NCBI RefSeq assembly: GCF_010692555.1
Contig: NZ_JAAHHG010000028.1
Coordinates: 4,432 to 53,995, forward strand
From: Okeania sp. SIO3B5
GTDB taxonomy: Bacteria > Cyanobacteriota > Cyanobacteriia > Cyanobacteriales > Microcoleaceae
DNA length: 49,564 nt
Direction: 5' to 3'
A program made the position numbers and the translations under genes. The notes beneath the pieces are model-generated. The model worked only from the letters and a program-made list of their open reading frames with translations. It did no database searches and was not told the origin of the DNA. Positions within the stretch are counted from its first letter, which is position 1. Each line of letters opens with the position of its first letter. Shown piece after piece: positions 1 to 8,486 of the stretch.

Positions 1-420
1 CTAATTTCATTAAAGCATTAGCATAACTATTAATAGTTAGAACATTATCAGGTTTCAGTTGTAGAGATTTTTCAAATAAAGGCAACGTTTCTTCAACTCT
101 TCCTAATTTCATTAAAGCATTAGCATAACTACGAATAGTTAGAACATTATCAGGTTTCAGTTGTAGAGATTTTTCAAATAAAGGCAACGTTTCTTCAACT
201 CTTCCTAATTTCATTAAAGCATTAGCATAACTACGAATAGTTAGAACATTATCAGGTTTCAGTTGTAGAGATTTTTCAAATAAAGGTAATGTTTCTTCAA
301 CTCTTCCTAATTTCATTAAAGCAGTAGTATAACCATAAATAGTTAGAACATTATCAGGTTCGAGTTGTAGAGCTTTTTCAAATAAAGGTAATGCTTCTTC
401 TACTCTATCTAATTCCATGA
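1..420 (-). repeat. 102-nt tandem repeats encoding identical TPR units
   Basis: Within the TPR part of the ATPase gene the DNA repeats with a period of 102 nt (34 codons). At least three units are almost base-identical and the units nearer the start of the array (300-420) have diverged. Such near identity at the DNA level points to recent unit duplication or gene conversion. The array continues past the left edge. Confidence 0.85.
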
Positions 421-1957
421 AAGCACTAGCATATTTATTAATATTTAGAACATTATTAAGTCTCATCCGACGTTTAATTCCACCTTTGCGTTGAACTTCA
501 AAACCATATCTATAAATATCAGGCATATTAATTCGCCGATCTGAGCGACGAATTTCCACAATGCCTAATTCTTCTAAGTATTTTAAAATTTCTTGAGGTT
601 TTCTAGAAGGAGGTTCTTGATTCCATTCTGTATTTTCTAGTATCTTGAGAAAGTTTTCTTCCTCAGTTAAAAGATTGAGATTTTTAAGACCTATTTTAAG
701 AGCTTCTAACCAGGGATATTCTTCCACTGTAAGTTCTTTTATTCGATCTTTAGAAGTACCCATTAAAGCTACTTGTAAATCAGAAGGTTCTAATAAACGA
801 TTTTCTGGTAAATCCTTTTCCTCAAATTTTTTCAATCTACGTTCTGCTGCTAAAGAGAATAACTTTAAAAAAGAACGAGGAACAATTCTCCTTTTAGCAT
901 CTTGAAGGTGATTAGGAATCCATTTATAAGTGTAACTTTCTTGAGCATTATCTCCCATCCATTCCCCAACTATTTTTTCCATTAATAATTCAAAACAAGA
1001 CTCATCTAATGCTGGCAATATACCCAATATTTCATCCTTTTTTGAAATTAAACCAGGAACTATTTGTAAATAATCATTCATTTCTGATCCAGAGTTAGCC
1101 AAACGCTTCACAAATACCTGATATAACCATGAAGTTTCCCACTCTAAACTAACTTGATATCCTCTGAATTTAGAAGCATCTGGAAATCCTAAAAATTCCT
1201 GTCGAAATAAATCTGTGCGTAGAAATATTTTGGGTCTAATTCGTTCCCAACGACGCCATCTATCTAGCCAAAATGCTAATAGTTCGGCGATAGAATTAGC
1301 AAGTTCTAAATAAGAAGGAACTACTCGCTCCAGCTCATCATAAGTGATAAATAACCAGCGATCGCTTGCCAATAATTCCTCATCTAATTTATCCAAAGCA
1401 TAATTGATACTTTCAAAATTCTGACGAGCATCTGGAAACCAATGGGAAATTAATGATAATTTGTTAGTTAAACTATCACGAGTTTCCTCTGGTATTTCCT
1501 CAACCCAACTATGATTTGATAATTCTTTTTCTTGCTGAAATATTACTCCTACTATCAATCCTGCCCAGAAAATCCGCCAATCAATTCTATCCTTGTATTT
1601 CATGTAGTTTTCTGTGATATCTGGTGCAGGAAATTTTTTTTCCCTAGTTTTAGTACGACCATATCCAGAAATCCAGATTGTTGTTTCTAAAGGGGGTAAA
1701 CCTCTAATATTTAAGTTTTTTACTAAAGCTTGGCGACCAGCATAATTTGCTAATAAACGAAAAAATTCTGTTTTACCAGCACCTCTTTCACCTAATATTA
1801 AAAGTGTGTCAACTTCCAAAGCCATTCGGTGGCTAGGTAAAGGTAAAAAATTTTTGAGGAATATATTTTCATCATTACTTTCATGTTCCGCTACACCTCT
1901 TCCTGGTGCAATATTAGCCATAATTTCTAATAGCTTTTTTTTATTAAAGTTAGTCAT
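1..1957 (-). CDS. P-loop ATPase with C-terminal TPR repeats (3' end beyond window)
   Basis: My own translation of the minus strand gives an open frame from ATG at 1957 to the window edge, so the C-terminus is missing. A ribosome-binding site (TAGGA) lies just upstream. Residues ~54-62 read GERGAGKT, a Walker A loop, and ~195-205 contain FITYDELERV, a plausible Walker B. About 300 residues of mostly helical, unassigned sequence follow. From about residue 500 there are tetratricopeptide units of 34 residues (A-L-M-K-L-G-R-V-E-E pattern). It resembles the cyanobacterial P-loop ATPases of the Sll1717 kind (family recall, not searched). The gene starts 14 nt after the KGGVGR ATPase gene and is surely co-transcribed with it. 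The fusion of a NTPase with TPRs suggests a sensor or scaffold in a STAND-like or conflict system; that function is inference. Confidence 0.8.
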   Translation of the reverse strand, partial: MTNFNKKKLLEIMANIAPGRGVAEHESNDENIFLKNFLPLPSHRMALEVDTLLILGERGAGKTEFFRLLANYAGRQALVKNLNIRGLPPLETTIWISGYGRTKTREKKFPAPDITENYMKYKDRIDWRIFWAGLIVGVIFQQEKELSNHSWVEEIPEETRDSLTNKLSLISHWFPDARQNFESINYALDKLDEELLASDRWLFITYDELERVVPSYLELANSIAELLAFWLDRWRRWERIRPKIFLRTDLFRQEFLGFPDASKFRGYQVSLEWETSWLYQVFVKRLANSGSEMNDYLQIVPGLISKKDEILGILPALDESCFELLMEKIVGEWMGDNAQESYTYKWIPNHLQDAKRRIVPRSFLKLFSLAAERRLKKFEEKDLPENRLLEPSDLQVALMGTSKDRIKELTVEEYPWLEALKIGLKNLNLLTEEENFLKILENTEWNQEPPSRKPQEILKYLEELGIVEIRRSDRRINMPDIYRYGFEVQRKGGIKRRMRLNNVLNINKYASAFMELDRVEEALPLFEKALQLEPDNVLTIYGYTTALMKLGRVEETLPLFEKSLQLKPDNVLTIRSYANALMKLGRVEETLPLFEKSLQLKPDNVLTIRSYANALMKLGRVEETLPLFEKSLQLKPDNVLTINSYANALMKL

Positions 1958-1971
1958 TTTCCTACCAAATT

Positions 1972-3339
1972 TTATTTATTTAATTTACGCTTAAAAATAG
2001 TGCAAAGTCTTTCAGCAAGTTGCTGATAAGGTTTACCTGTTAAAACATCAATAAGATATGACAAACGACTATCTTCCTCCGGAGTAGAATCTCGCTTAAA
2101 TAAACTTACTTCTCTACGCAACTCACTTTGCCAATTTATAATTATTGGGTAAAAACTAGCTTCTCTATCATCGGGTTTAGGAACATCTTCCCTATAGTAA
2201 TGCTCTTGAAAAACAATGTAAGCTTTCTCTCGAAAAGCTCCAAGTTCCTGTTCTGCCCATTTTACATCTAATCCCGGAGCTAAAGCATGGACGAGTAAAA
2301 CTGGCAGCGGTTCAGGAGCTAAAGGTCTTGCTAGACGACGAATAACATGAGTTAAACCTTTCCAACTTTGACGAGATTGAGTGCCAAAAATGACTGCTGC
2401 ATGGGATAAGTCAGCGATCGCCAGTCCACCAAGATCGTGAAACCCGGTTCTGGTATCTAGCAAAATAAAGTCTAACTTTCCCACTGCATTAAGTTCTTTG
2501 AACAAATTTTGCCAGGTTTCTGGCAGTTGATTATTAGCGTTGAGCAAATTTTGAAAATCTAGTCTTGCCAACTTTTCCAGATAGTTATCATCCACGCTAC
2601 CAGCTCCCAGCAAACTCAGACTCTCTCCGGTATCTCCCAACAATTTCTGCTCGTTGACTAATTTCAAATGAGTGCGGAGTTTCCAGTTTTTACTCTGGAT
2701 ATTTTTCTCTAACAAATAATCGATCACCCCAGGAATGCTCTCCTCTGATGCAGAGGAGAAAACAGTCGATAGACCAGGAGATTCTAAATCTAAATCGACT
2801 ATAGCTATACGATGACCATGACGAGCCAATGTCAGAGCCGTTGCTACTAATGTTGTTGTACGACCAACTCCACCCTTAAAGGAAAAAAATGAAACTATTG
2901 CTGGTTTGTGCCCTTCATCTACCACTTTCTGCGACCAAGGAGGCTGACCTACATTTTTATTTGTCCATGCTTGCTTCGCTACATGACGCTCTAACACATA
3001 CCAATGAGGTTTATTTCCATCATCCCATTCTGCCAAAACCCTTTCTTGACAGATGACATCAATCAAGGCTTTATAACCATCTTTTTCGCCCTGTGGTAGC
3101 CAAATATCTTCGCCATAGTAGTTGCCAAGTGTTTTCCTCAGCGAGTTTTCTAGGTCATTTAGGATATCATCTTCTAGCTTACTGTTATTTAAAGGTTCCA
3201 GAAAAATCCTAATTTTCCCCACAACATCCCGAATTATAGTTATGGATTCTAGATTTTGTGTTAGTTTGTCTTTTATAGGAGATTCCGCAAAACATTCCCG
3301 CACTTTTTCAAATGTTGCACTGAAAGTTATATCAATCAT
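1972..3339 (-). CDS. KGGVGR-motif ParA/MinD-like ATPase
   Basis: A 455-residue protein. Residues 152-163 read FSFKGGVGRTTT, the deviant Walker A of the ParA/MinD/CobQ ATPases but with R in place of the usual K (KGGVGKTT), which defines the KGGVGR-motif variant. IAIVDLDLESPGL follows (the A' region, with D residues) and FILLDTRTGFHD is the Walker B-like strand. The N-terminal ~145 residues have no recognised domain. Known relatives are soluble nucleotide-dependent switches; the KGGVGR class is often found beside conflict genes, but its target is unknown. Start codon chosen because it abuts the HEPN stop codon (TAGATG) with a G-rich binding site just before it. It sits in a four-gene minus-strand array and probably works with the HEPN protein and the TPR ATPase. 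Confidence 0.85.
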   Translation of the reverse strand: MIDITFSATFEKVRECFAESPIKDKLTQNLESITIIRDVVGKIRIFLEPLNNSKLEDDILNDLENSLRKTLGNYYGEDIWLPQGEKDGYKALIDVICQERVLAEWDDGNKPHWYVLERHVAKQAWTNKNVGQPPWSQKVVDEGHKPAIVSFFSFKGGVGRTTTLVATALTLARHGHRIAIVDLDLESPGLSTVFSSASEESIPGVIDYLLEKNIQSKNWKLRTHLKLVNEQKLLGDTGESLSLLGAGSVDDNYLEKLARLDFQNLLNANNQLPETWQNLFKELNAVGKLDFILLDTRTGFHDLGGLAIADLSHAAVIFGTQSRQSWKGLTHVIRRLARPLAPEPLPVLLVHALAPGLDVKWAEQELGAFREKAYIVFQEHYYREDVPKPDDREASFYPIIINWQSELRREVSLFKRDSTPEEDSRLSYLIDVLTGKPYQQLAERLCTIFKRKLNK

Positions 3340-3765
3340 CTAAATTTCCCCACTGGAAATTCTGCCATCCAAAATTAATCTAGGAATAATCTCATTATAG
3401 ATTTTTCCAGCTCGTTTAACTGCCTCTATTGCTTGACTTTCACACCATAAGTCTGACTTGGCATAGCGTCGCTCTGGATGATCGTCCGCTAAGACTGTCC
3501 CGTTTGTACGCGAAATTGGTAGTTGAGTATCAAGAATGGGATACATTACCCGTAACCTCTCAACAGCTTTGCCTTGAAGTTCTGTTAAATCATGGCCGAA
3601 TTTGCTACAAGCTTGATTTTTAATATATTGCTCTACTATAACTTTAAAAGCACATTCTACTACATAAGCTGCCAAATAAACCGCATTATCCCAACGATGC
3701 TGACTCAGCAAAATTTCTGCATCATGTAAATGCCTCCCCGCAGCTTGAATAAATGATTCTTCCAT
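3340..3765 (-). CDS. HEPN domain protein
   Basis: A 141-residue, mostly helical protein. The segment AAGRHLHDAEILLSQHRWDN followed by AVYLAAYVVECAFKVIVEQY, and later FGHDLTEL, matches the HEPN pattern (small helical domain; H-W-D/N-A and GHDL signatures). HEPN proteins include RNases of toxin-antitoxin and abortive-infection systems, but many are inactive binding partners. I do not see a clear R-x(4-6)-H catalytic motif, so RNase activity is uncertain. Its start lies 3 nt after the stop of the GTP cyclohydrolase II gene, and its stop touches the start of the KGGVGR ATPase, so translation of the three genes is likely coupled. A minimal nucleotidyltransferase partner (MNT), the commonest HEPN mate, is not present; the two ATPases take that place. 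Confidence 0.8.
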   Translation of the reverse strand: MEESFIQAAGRHLHDAEILLSQHRWDNAVYLAAYVVECAFKVIVEQYIKNQACSKFGHDLTELQGKAVERLRVMYPILDTQLPISRTNGTVLADDHPERRYAKSDLWCESQAIEAVKRAGKIYNEIIPRLILDGRISSGEI

Positions 3766-3768
3766 GGT

Positions 3769-5016
3769 TTACTCAGTTAAATTTCTCCCTTTTATACTTG
3801 ACAAAACATTCTCATCCGGCACCTCCCCATCTGTATAATAACCCGCCGCTTTCTTCGCTGCAATTTCCACCTGCGCATCCTCTGGCACCAAATCATCAGG
3901 AATAGGCACTCGCTCCACTATCTCAATACCAGAATTAACAATAGCGTTATATTTCATATCGCTCATCGACACCAAACGGTCAATTTTACTCACACCCAAC
4001 CAATGCAAAACATCTGGCATCATTTCCTGAAACCGCATATCTTGCACCCCTGCCACACATTCAGTCCGAGCAAAATAAGCATCTGCGCGATCGCCTCCTT
4101 CCTGTCTTTTCCGAGCGTTATAAACCAAAAATTTAGTCACCTCTCCTAACGCTCTCCCCTCTTTACGGAAATAAACTATCACACCCACTCCCCCCTCCTG
4201 CGCTGTCTGAATACAAACCTCAATACCATGTACCAAATAGGGGCGACAAGTACAAATATCAGAACCGAAAACATCCGAACCATTACACTCATCGTGAACT
4301 CTGACTGCCAATTTTTTTGTGGAGTCGGCAACATCAGCAACATTTCCCACTATATATACTGTCGTACCACCAATAGGAGGCAAAAATAAATGTAAATCTG
4401 GGCGCGTTACCAACTCTGGGAACATTCCACCCATTTGTTGAAACAACACCCGACGCAAGTCACTTTCTTCCACATTGAGTCGTTTAGCAATTCCTGGCAA
4501 ATGCCAAACTGGGTCGATCGCTGCTTTTGTTACCAATAAATTACCATTATCTTTAACAATATTGCCATCAACTTTCAATACACCCCTAGCAACAGCATCC
4601 TGTAATTCTGGCATATTAATATTTGCCTTTGTAATAGCAATAGTAGGTCGGATATCGTATCCTTTTTCATAGTAAGATGCAAATACTTCTTCCACCACCG
4701 CCCCCCAAGGATCGAGACAGACAATTTTATCGGGGTCATACCAACTCGGATGAGGCCCAATATGTGCTGCCGGAGAAGTATTTGTTAAATCAGCACGGTG
4801 ATTTGATTGTAGTTTACCAGAAGCGATCGCCAAAGCACGATAAACGGCATAAGAACCGGAGTGAGTACCAATAACATTACGATGGTTAGGATTACTCAAA
4901 GACCCGATCGCAGGTCCCCGCTCTATGGGGTTTTGAGCGCCCCACTGCACGGGAATTGGTTTTTTGTCCGCAGGACCAGGATGGGATGTTAATACAATAT
5001 GCTTATGCTTTGCCAT
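3769..5016 (-). CDS. long-form GTP cyclohydrolase II (Urc1-like)
   Basis: A 415-residue protein with an N-terminal domain of about 200 residues, then a RibA-type GTP cyclohydrolase II domain. The three zinc cysteines are visible at C244, C255 and C257 with the same spacing as E. coli RibA (11 and 2), and YFRKEGRALGEVTKF corresponds to the RibA LRQEGRGIGL loop, though altered. There is a C-terminal tail that RibA lacks. This architecture (extra N-domain, C-tail) is that of the Urc1 family, which acts in a uracil-degradation route in fungi and bacteria; classical RibA makes the first riboflavin intermediate from GTP. A Urc4 (DUF1688) partner is not in the window. The close coupling to HEPN and ATPase genes downstream is unusual. 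The family is certain, the pathway is inference. Confidence 0.85.
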   Translation of the reverse strand: MAKHKHIVLTSHPGPADKKPIPVQWGAQNPIERGPAIGSLSNPNHRNVIGTHSGSYAVYRALAIASGKLQSNHRADLTNTSPAAHIGPHPSWYDPDKIVCLDPWGAVVEEVFASYYEKGYDIRPTIAITKANINMPELQDAVARGVLKVDGNIVKDNGNLLVTKAAIDPVWHLPGIAKRLNVEESDLRRVLFQQMGGMFPELVTRPDLHLFLPPIGGTTVYIVGNVADVADSTKKLAVRVHDECNGSDVFGSDICTCRPYLVHGIEVCIQTAQEGGVGVIVYFRKEGRALGEVTKFLVYNARKRQEGGDRADAYFARTECVAGVQDMRFQEMMPDVLHWLGVSKIDRLVSMSDMKYNAIVNSGIEIVERVPIPDDLVPEDAQVEIAAKKAAGYYTDGEVPDENVLSSIKGRNLTE

Positions 5017-5403
5017 TTTTTCTTAACTTTGAGATAATAATTATATTATTTGTTTTGATGAAAATAAGCATAGCATAATTCAACAAAAAACAACTTAAAG
5101 CAAATTTAGCATTGCGAAAATAATGTGAAATTTATCATATAACTATCACAAATATAGTATAATCTTCTATAATTAAAATGAACATTTATATGGTCATATA
5201 ATGTAACTCCTTAGATTAGTATTCAAATATCTGAATATTAGTCCTAAGTATTCAGCCGTTAGCTATCAGCTACTGATAACTTTTAACTAATAACTGAAAA
5301 AGCTATCAGCTACTGAAAACTAATAACTGAAAACTGATAACTGTTAACTAATAACTAAAAAAGCTATCAGCCACTGAAAACTGTTAACTAATAACTGAAA
5401 AAA
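5017..5403. other. divergent spacer with 7-base repeat tracts
   Basis: The space between the minus-strand cyclohydrolase operon and the plus-strand binding-protein gene. 5020-5220 is A/T-rich and should hold both promoters, but no convincing -35/-10 pair or riboswitch was found; in particular I see no FMN-riboswitch-like fold. 5250-5400 is filled with repeated AGCTATCAGCTACTGA and AACTAATAACTGAAA units, largely with a seven-base period. The start codon of the next gene follows directly after this repeat and lacks a good ribosome-binding site. Confidence 0.5.
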
Positions 5404-6420
5404 ATGAATTATATTAATCGTCGTCAATTTCTTCAATATAGTAGCCTCGCTATTAGTACCAGCATATTAACAAGTTGTGCTACTCCTGATAACTCCAATT
5501 CTACTGCTAAAAATAACAAAAATCTTGACAAAGTAACCTATGGAACTAATTGGTATGCTCAAGCCGAACATGGAGGATTTTATCAAGCAATTGCTACAGG
5601 TATTTATGAAGATTATGGATTAGATGTTACTATTAAAATGGGCAATGCTCAAGTGAATGGAACTCAGTTATTAGTAGGAGGTGCAATCGATTTTTATATG
5701 GGGTCTAGTATAGAGGCAATTAATTCTGTACAAACAGGAATTCCTACTATTACAATTGCAGCTATTTTTCAAAAAGATCCCCAAGTATTAATTGCTCATC
5801 CAGGAACAGGAAATGACTCTTTAGAACAACTCAAAGGTAAACCTATTTTGATATCTTCTTTGGCTGATAAAGGCTATTGGCAATTTCTTAAAGCTAAGTT
5901 TGGTTATACAGACGACCAGAAACGTCCTTACAACTTTAGTGTAGCTCCATTTTTATTAGATAAAAACTCAATTCAACAAGGTTATCTGACATCTGAACCT
6001 TTCACAATTCAGAAAAAAGGAGGCTTTGAACCTGTAGTTATGTTATTAGCAGATGCTGGTTATAAACCTTATGCTACTACTATAGAAACAACAACAAAAA
6101 TGGTAGAAGAAAATCCCGATCTAGTGCAGAGATTTGTCGATGCTTCAATTAAAGGTTGGTATAGTTATTTAGAAAATCCTGAACCAGCTAATCAATTAAT
6201 TAAAAAAGATAATCCAGAAATGACAGATGAGTTATTAGCTTATAGCTTAGAAAAAATGAAAGAATATGGCATTATTACTTCTGGAGATGCTGTAACAAAA
6301 GGTATTGGTGCAATGACTGATGAACGGTGGAAATCATTCTTTGATACTGTTGTAGAAGCTGGAGCAATTAAGCCAGATACGAATTATAAAGAAGCTTTTA
6401 CTTTACAATTTATTAATTAG
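5404..6420 (+). CDS. ABC transporter substrate-binding protein, NMT1/ThiY-SsuA type, Tat lipoprotein
   Basis: A 338-residue periplasmic binding protein. The N-terminus has a twin-arginine-like motif (NRRQFL) and a lipobox (LTSC, cysteine about residue 25), so it is probably exported folded and anchored as a lipoprotein. The mature part begins with KVTYGTNWYAQAEHGGFYQA, the strand-loop typical of NMT1/THI5-like binding proteins, which bind pyrimidines, sulfonates, taurine or riboflavin-like ligands. No permease or ATPase gene lies beside it, so it is an orphan here. It is divergent from the Urc1-like gene, which would fit a pyrimidine or related ligand, but this link is only inference. A run of repeats abuts the start codon. 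Confidence 0.8.
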   Translation: MNYINRRQFLQYSSLAISTSILTSCATPDNSNSTAKNNKNLDKVTYGTNWYAQAEHGGFYQAIATGIYEDYGLDVTIKMGNAQVNGTQLLVGGAIDFYMGSSIEAINSVQTGIPTITIAAIFQKDPQVLIAHPGTGNDSLEQLKGKPILISSLADKGYWQFLKAKFGYTDDQKRPYNFSVAPFLLDKNSIQQGYLTSEPFTIQKKGGFEPVVMLLADAGYKPYATTIETTTKMVEENPDLVQRFVDASIKGWYSYLENPEPANQLIKKDNPEMTDELLAYSLEKMKEYGIITSGDAVTKGIGAMTDERWKSFFDTVVEAGAIKPDTNYKEAFTLQFIN

Positions 6421-6488
6421 GAAGTAATTAATAATTAATAATTAATAATTAATAATTAATAATTACCTCTTCTTAGAAAAGGTAGTTC

Positions 6489-6682
6489 GTAAGCATTCAG
6501 CTATTAGCAATAAGATCTTGTGCTTAAGGACGAGATTTAAATGAATATAGACTTTGGAGCTGACTTTAGCCAAATTTTTCTAGCTTAATTCAATATTGCT
6601 TTTATCACTCACTAAAAGCAATAGCTGTTAACGCAGTTCCGACCATAGGAGGCTAGCTGATAGCTGACGGCTGAATGCTTAC
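6489..6682. mobile_element. MITE, GTAAGCATTCAGC family, copy 1
   Basis: Non-coding element with ends GTAAGCATTCAGC and GCTGAATGCTTAC in inverted orientation. The 8-bp flanks are GGTAGTTC on the left and GGTAATTC on the right (7 of 8 match), as expected of a target duplication. The ends carry seven-base AGCTATN repeats. Related copies lie at 36279, 36616 and 44974, and end fragments near 8450 and 38525. Confidence 0.75.
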
Positions 6683-6774
6683 GGTAATTCTAAATTCTGA
6701 ATTCTAAATTCTAAATTATTGAAGATTCCTGATATAATATAAATTAGCCAACAAAATTACGCAAGAGGAAAATT

Positions 6775-7347
6775 ATGTCTATTAATCTCAGCAAAGGTGA
6801 AAGAGTAAATCTTTCCAAAGAATCTCCCAATTTGAAACAAGCAGGTATTGGCTTGGGATGGGATGTAAATACTACAGACACAGGGTCAGAATTTGACTTA
6901 GATGCTTCTGTATTTATGTTAGGAGCTAATGGAAAAATTCCAGCAGAAAAATACTTTGTTTTCTACAATAATCTCGTCTCACCAGATAGTTCTGTCAAAC
7001 ATTCAGGAGATAGTAGAACAGGAGAAGGTTCTGGAGATGATGAACTAATAGAAATTGATTTAACAAAAGTAGATGAAGCCATTCAAGAAATAGTATTTGT
7101 AGTGACTATCCATGAAGCAGATGCCAGAAGACAAAACTTTGGACAAGTTAGAAATTCTTTTATTAGAATCTATGATATTACCACTGAAGAAGAAGTAGCT
7201 AAATATGAATTAGAAGAAGATTTTTCACGAGAAACAGCTCTGGAATTTGGCAGACTTTATCGCAAAAATAATGATTGGAGATTCCAAGCTGTCGGACAAG
7301 GTTATAATTCAGGTTTACAAGGATTTGTTGATAAATATGCCTCTTAA
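6775..7347 (+). CDS. TerD family protein
   Basis: A 190-residue protein with all the TerD/CABP marks: MSINLSKGERVNLSK at the start, IGLGWDVN, FDLDASVFML, the acidic SGDDELIEIDL calcium-binding stretch, and FVVTIHEADARRQNFGQV. Length is the family's usual. TerD domains bind calcium and occur in tellurite-resistance and stress or phage-inhibition gene sets, where they pair with vWA and other Ter proteins at the membrane. A ribosome-binding site (AGAGGA) precedes the ATG. The vWA gene follows 196 nt later on the same strand, consistent with a small Ter module. Other ter genes (terC, terB) are not in the window. Confidence 0.93.
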   Translation: MSINLSKGERVNLSKESPNLKQAGIGLGWDVNTTDTGSEFDLDASVFMLGANGKIPAEKYFVFYNNLVSPDSSVKHSGDSRTGEGSGDDELIEIDLTKVDEAIQEIVFVVTIHEADARRQNFGQVRNSFIRIYDITTEEEVAKYELEEDFSRETALEFGRLYRKNNDWRFQAVGQGYNSGLQGFVDKYAS

Positions 7348-7543
7348 ATCAGCTAATATTATTAGTGCAGGATGGCAGAAATAACTAACCAGTTACAAAA
7401 TCCTAAAAGCTTTAACAATCAATATTTTTGACTTTTTACTTTTGACTTTTAACTTCCGCGTAGCGGCACTAGAATAATTTAGGACTTTGGCAATCAATGA
7501 AGAATATTTTTTTATTTAATCAAATTTAATCAGGTAAAAAATT

Positions 7544-8323
7544 ATGCCCATATCTCTCGAAAAAATTGAAAGAGATGCTCCCAGATTAATCGATCTTGCT
7601 AAAAAAGCAGATATTTCAATCCTCAAAGCAAATCTAACAAATCATCAGGCTAAAGTTGCACTTTGTCTAGATATTTCTGGCTCGATGTCCTTCCTTTATT
7701 CATCTGGTAAAATTCAAACTTTAGCAGAAAAAATATTAGCTCTAGGGTGTCGGTTCGATGATAACGGTTCTATAGACATTTTTCTGTTTGGACAAAATCC
7801 TCATCAGGTAGGAGAAATGACTTTAGGTAACTTTCAAGATTTTATTCCTAACATAGAACAAGAACATCCTCTAGAAACAGGAACTTATTATGGCAAAGTC
7901 ATGAAAATGATTAGAAATTTCTATTTTCCAGAGGGAAATGGTGATAGTAGAAATTCTCCTTTTACTGCAGATGAACCCATTTATGTAATGTTTGTCACTG
8001 ATGGTGCAACTTCTGATGAAGAGGAAACACAAAACCAGTTAAAATGGTCGTCTTTTGAGCCAATTTTTTGGCAGTTTATGGCTATTGGTAAGCCACGGAA
8101 AGATGTTTCAGGAGAAGGACTTTCGGGTTTTGTTGGTAAAGCATTAGCTACTGATTTTAGCTTTCTGGAAAAACTTGATGAAATGAAGGGTTATACTGAC
8201 AATGCAGCTTTCTTTAATGTAGAAGATCCAGAAAGTATTTCCGATGACGAGCTTTACGATATATTAATGGAGGAATATCCTTCTTGGGTAAAGTTTGCTT
8301 ATTCTAAACAGTTACTCAAATAG
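7544..8323 (+). CDS. vWA domain protein, TerF/TerY-like
   Basis: A 259-residue protein. ALCLDISGSMS at about residues 38-50 is a MIDAS metal-ion site (D-x-S-x-S), and YVMFVTDGATSDEE carries the later conserved acidic residue of the von Willebrand A fold. The first ~30 residues (ERDAPRLIDLAKKADISI) match the lead-in seen in vWA proteins of ter gene clusters. With the TerD gene upstream it makes a minimal TerD-vWA pair, likely a peripheral membrane or stress-signalling complex; the ligand is unknown. Confidence 0.88.
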   Translation: MPISLEKIERDAPRLIDLAKKADISILKANLTNHQAKVALCLDISGSMSFLYSSGKIQTLAEKILALGCRFDDNGSIDIFLFGQNPHQVGEMTLGNFQDFIPNIEQEHPLETGTYYGKVMKMIRNFYFPEGNGDSRNSPFTADEPIYVMFVTDGATSDEEETQNQLKWSSFEPIFWQFMAIGKPRKDVSGEGLSGFVGKALATDFSFLEKLDEMKGYTDNAAFFNVEDPESISDDELYDILMEEYPSWVKFAYSKQLLK

Positions 8324-8381
8324 AAAATTTTGATTTTTAGTTAAATAGAACTTACGCAAATTCATCTTTAAAACGCCATCT

Positions 8382-8407
8382 GTAGGGGCGAATGGCATTC
8401 GCCCTCA
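8382..8407. repeat. dispersed palindrome (GTAGGGGCGAAT type)
   Basis: GTAGGGGCGAAT and its near-complement ATTCGCCCTCAC form a hairpin. Similar palindromes lie at 18711-18761 (long loop), 23893-23917 (inside a coding region) and 32791-32818, so this is a dispersed REP-like repeat. Confidence 0.7.
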
Positions 8408-8486
8408 CTGGATTCAGTATCAGTCCGTTCCTGGAGTTAATAAATCATAGCTGATAGCTGATAGTTGACGGCTGAGTGCTTACTCA

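Noticed and set aside
1-420. Regular 102-nt repeats as a CRISPR array
   Set aside because: Units are contiguous with no unique spacers and translate as TPRs in an open frame.
5017-5403. FMN riboswitch before the cyclohydrolase gene
   Set aside because: I looked for the conserved RFN-element blocks and found only A/T-rich sequence and repeats.
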